A DNA stretch of 64,000 nt. Origin: Nitrospirota bacterium. Lineage in GTDB: Bacteria; Nitrospirota_A; Leptospirillia; Leptospirillales; Leptospirillaceae. The translations under genes were made by a program, and so were the position numbers. Shown here one piece after another: positions 63,501 to 64,000 of this stretch; the stretch's first letter is position 1; each line of letters opens with the position of its first letter. The notes beneath the pieces are model-generated. The model saw only the letters and a program-made list of their open reading frames with translations. It had not been told where the DNA came from and did no database searches. The stretch is from NCBI GenBank assembly GCA_021838585.1, contig JAKCDE010000001.1, positions 1 to 64,000 on the forward strand. The letters are read 5' to 3'.

Positions 63501-63697
63501 ATTCCGGCGGGAGATTCTCCCGGATCCTGAATCGTGACGCTCACGAGGGGAAATCGGACACGCGGGAAAAGATCGACCCCCAGCTTAAGATAGGAGAACG
63601 CTCCGAAAAGGCAGAGGCCCGCAAGCAGCGCCAGGACGAGGCCCGGATGCTTGAGGGCGCGGTTTGTCAGGGCCAGGGTCTCACGCCTGTCGGACAA
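60593..63697 (-). CDS. RND-family efflux transporter (HAE1-like)
   Basis: About 1034 residues. There is no ATG near the conserved start; I use the TTG at 63697, preceded by GAGGA, though a TTG at 63757 is possible. Twelve membrane helices in two halves: the first with VGILIDDAIVILENIHRHR (the Asp pair of the proton path), the second with LIILFGLVTKNAILLVDYANTLG. Two large periplasmic loops contain PLVSVTIQDPGESPAGITRK and ETPDGSRKIVV. This is the multidrug/hydrophobe type of RND rather than the metal type (no Met cluster seen). No membrane-fusion or outer-membrane gene adjoins it; a lipoprotein and fur follow. Confidence 0.92.
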   Translation of the reverse strand: MSDRRETLALTNRALKHPGLVLALLAGLCLFGAFSYLKLGVDLFPRVRFPLVSVTIQDPGESPAGITRKIVLPVEKALLGLPGIKHVHSTVLPGAAVVTAVFTDETLDASPERKVRKAVDGLSGTLPSGLPPVRIVRENPTRLPLLWIIVPLDGKGEGGSAFGKVWPFVAARIVPGIEKVPGVRKIVLLSPAKRVILVTLPAARMAATGLTSEGVALQLRERSREYPAGTLSSGGRSLAIDVRGLPLTLSGLSSFPVMLPSGTSAPLGSLARISEGDARTDLLFRFEGKPAIAIKVYPSNDANLVKVSRKIRHFLAGFQGKAGGTPSDFQAVIRMDRSIPVAQNNRELLETLTLGAILAVLVILLFLGNLKETGVAALAIPASVLVSFPLLRVFHFTLNTLTMLGLSLVVGILIDDAIVILENIHRHRTMGESPFEAARFGVGEIGRAVLATTFSIVAVFAPMAMMHGVLGEFFTQFGWTVTFAVLSSLVISLTVTPALTLYGPAKPGSQPPPHLFPAVARGGRWMADLYGSLLVRSMSHPLLVGAASLLLLAGSLALATRLGSNLIPDVDQSAFTVHLRLEGSPSLHRTDEVVQEIASKVGAMRGVLSVFQQSGGRKGASPSEGYLYVNLLPRSKRSVADTEYMEKTRRILATIPGLRASVDAISPLGGTGASAPFQCFLMGKDPATLTDLSEKLRNYLKTLPGLRDVNTSSAGFLNVISVTPRPTDPPQWGITPGRLAQWISQAAAEHGAGSTETPDGSRKIVVLMEPSDAASLAAISKLPFPVGKGRVVPLSDVANVAEEKATQRESRDDGQPSVTLSANIYGKISLGEVMRKVDTWAKTGLPPSYSIRYAGNSDVLNDARSQIVMAIIVAVLVVYGLLSFQFRSLVLPFVIMLSIPFSLIGAILLLWISGISVNMMGAIGLIILFGLVTKNAILLVDYANTLGARGRTVREAALESARIRLRPVAMTTLAMVFGMAPMAVGWGAGGEIRESMAMVVIGGLLSSMFFTLVLVPVVYARVASERRPEVSGDN

Positions 63698-63787
63698 TCG
63701 TCGGATCCTCGAAAAGTCGAAAAGGTGGTTGTGGGGTCTCAGGGAAATAGGAGCCAAACTTCATGAGGTTACCGGAACCGGCGGGAC

Positions 63788-63816
63788 ATGACAAGAGTCC
63801 GCCGATGTCTTATCAT
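63788..63816 (+). promoter_or_regulatory. Promoter for the right-edge lipoprotein gene
   Basis: ATGACA (63788-63793) and TATCAT (63811-63816) are spaced by 17 bases. The transcript would start near 63823, and GGGAGG (63856-63861) stands before the ATG at 63865. Confidence 0.55.
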
Positions 63817-63864
63817 TAAAAAGATAGGAGATTTCCCCCGCACAACAGCGTCTTGGGAGGTTCG

Positions 63865-64000
63865 ATGAGTCCCGCAAAAAAAATCCCCGGATTCCTGGCT
63901 CTGCTCGCCGGCCCACTGGTCCTCGCGGGCTTGCTTTCCCTTTCCTCATGCGACTGGTTCCTGTCCTTTCCAAAAGAAGGGAGCCGGGCTCCGATCAGCC
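63865..64000 (+). CDS. Lipoprotein, 5' part only (cut by window edge)
   Basis: 45 codons are visible, from ATG 63865 behind GGGAGGTTCG. They form a basic N-terminus (SPAKK), a hydrophobic stretch and a lipobox LSLSSC with Cys at about 29, then DWFLSFPKEGSR. It is divergent from the RND gene. Function unknown; too little is seen to name a family. Confidence 0.7.
   Translation, partial: MSPAKKIPGFLALLAGPLVLAGLLSLSSCDWFLSFPKEGSRAPIS

Overview
The window is a gene-dense, high-GC stretch of a Gram-negative bacterial chromosome. Lipopolysaccharide transport genes (lptCAB), many lipoproteins, TolC, RND and outer-membrane components show a double membrane. The mix of a Pel-type exopolysaccharide locus, an RpoN/LptB neighbourhood without ptsN, a speH-speE-arginine decarboxylase operon and a UPF0182 protein would fit a Nitrospirota organism such as Leptospirillum. 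That placement is my inference from gene content, not a measured identity. I saw no rRNA, tRNA, CRISPR array, insertion sequence or prophage.

Region 1 (1-6.9 kb, minus strand): pelB-, pelC-, pelA- (hydrolase part only) and pelD-like genes, overlapping or nearly so; the operon leaves the window on the left. A divergent promoter region separates it from queF (plus). Region 2 (7.6-19.4 kb, minus): a DUF1571-like protein, a small membrane protein and a GAF-GAF-ANTAR regulator, then aroB, aroK, aroC, a lipoprotein, rapZ, hpf, rpoN, lptB, lptA, lptC and mdh. The ANTAR gene is coupled to aroB by an ATGA overlap.

Region 3 (19.6-34.3 kb, minus): a TolC/HlyD pair without its own pump, a probable 51-residue membrane protein on the plus strand, then a tightly packed run coaX, birA, nadC, valS, mltG, ruvX, alaS, recA, pgpA and a cysteine-rich DUF3109-like protein. 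Region 4 (34.4-41.3 kb, plus): a secreted protein of unknown role behind a good promoter, then a polyamine operon (speH, an ACL5-like aminopropyltransferase, an Orn/Lys/Arg decarboxylase) with a roughly 300-nt structured leader, then a large UPF0182 membrane protein.

Region 5 (41.4-57.2 kb, minus): recN, trxA, groEL-groES with a CIRCE operator, a C-terminal processing protease, an EnvC-like amidase activator with ftsX (no ftsE), rnhB, rplS, trmD, rimM, rpsP, ffh, an HU/IHF gene, sppA, rpsA and a TPR lipoprotein. Region 6 (57.3-64 kb): an isoprenylcysteine-methyltransferase-like gene coupled to a SAM hydrolase-like gene (plus), then on the minus strand a lipoprotein, a Fur-family regulator, another lipoprotein and an RND pump. 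A plus-strand lipoprotein gene is cut by the right edge.

The points most worth a second look are the extended PelD with a second cyclase-like unit, the CoaX with a broken first phosphate motif, the SAM hydrolase lacking its expected His, the polyamine leader with the ACL5-like synthase, and the ANTAR protein tied to the shikimate genes.
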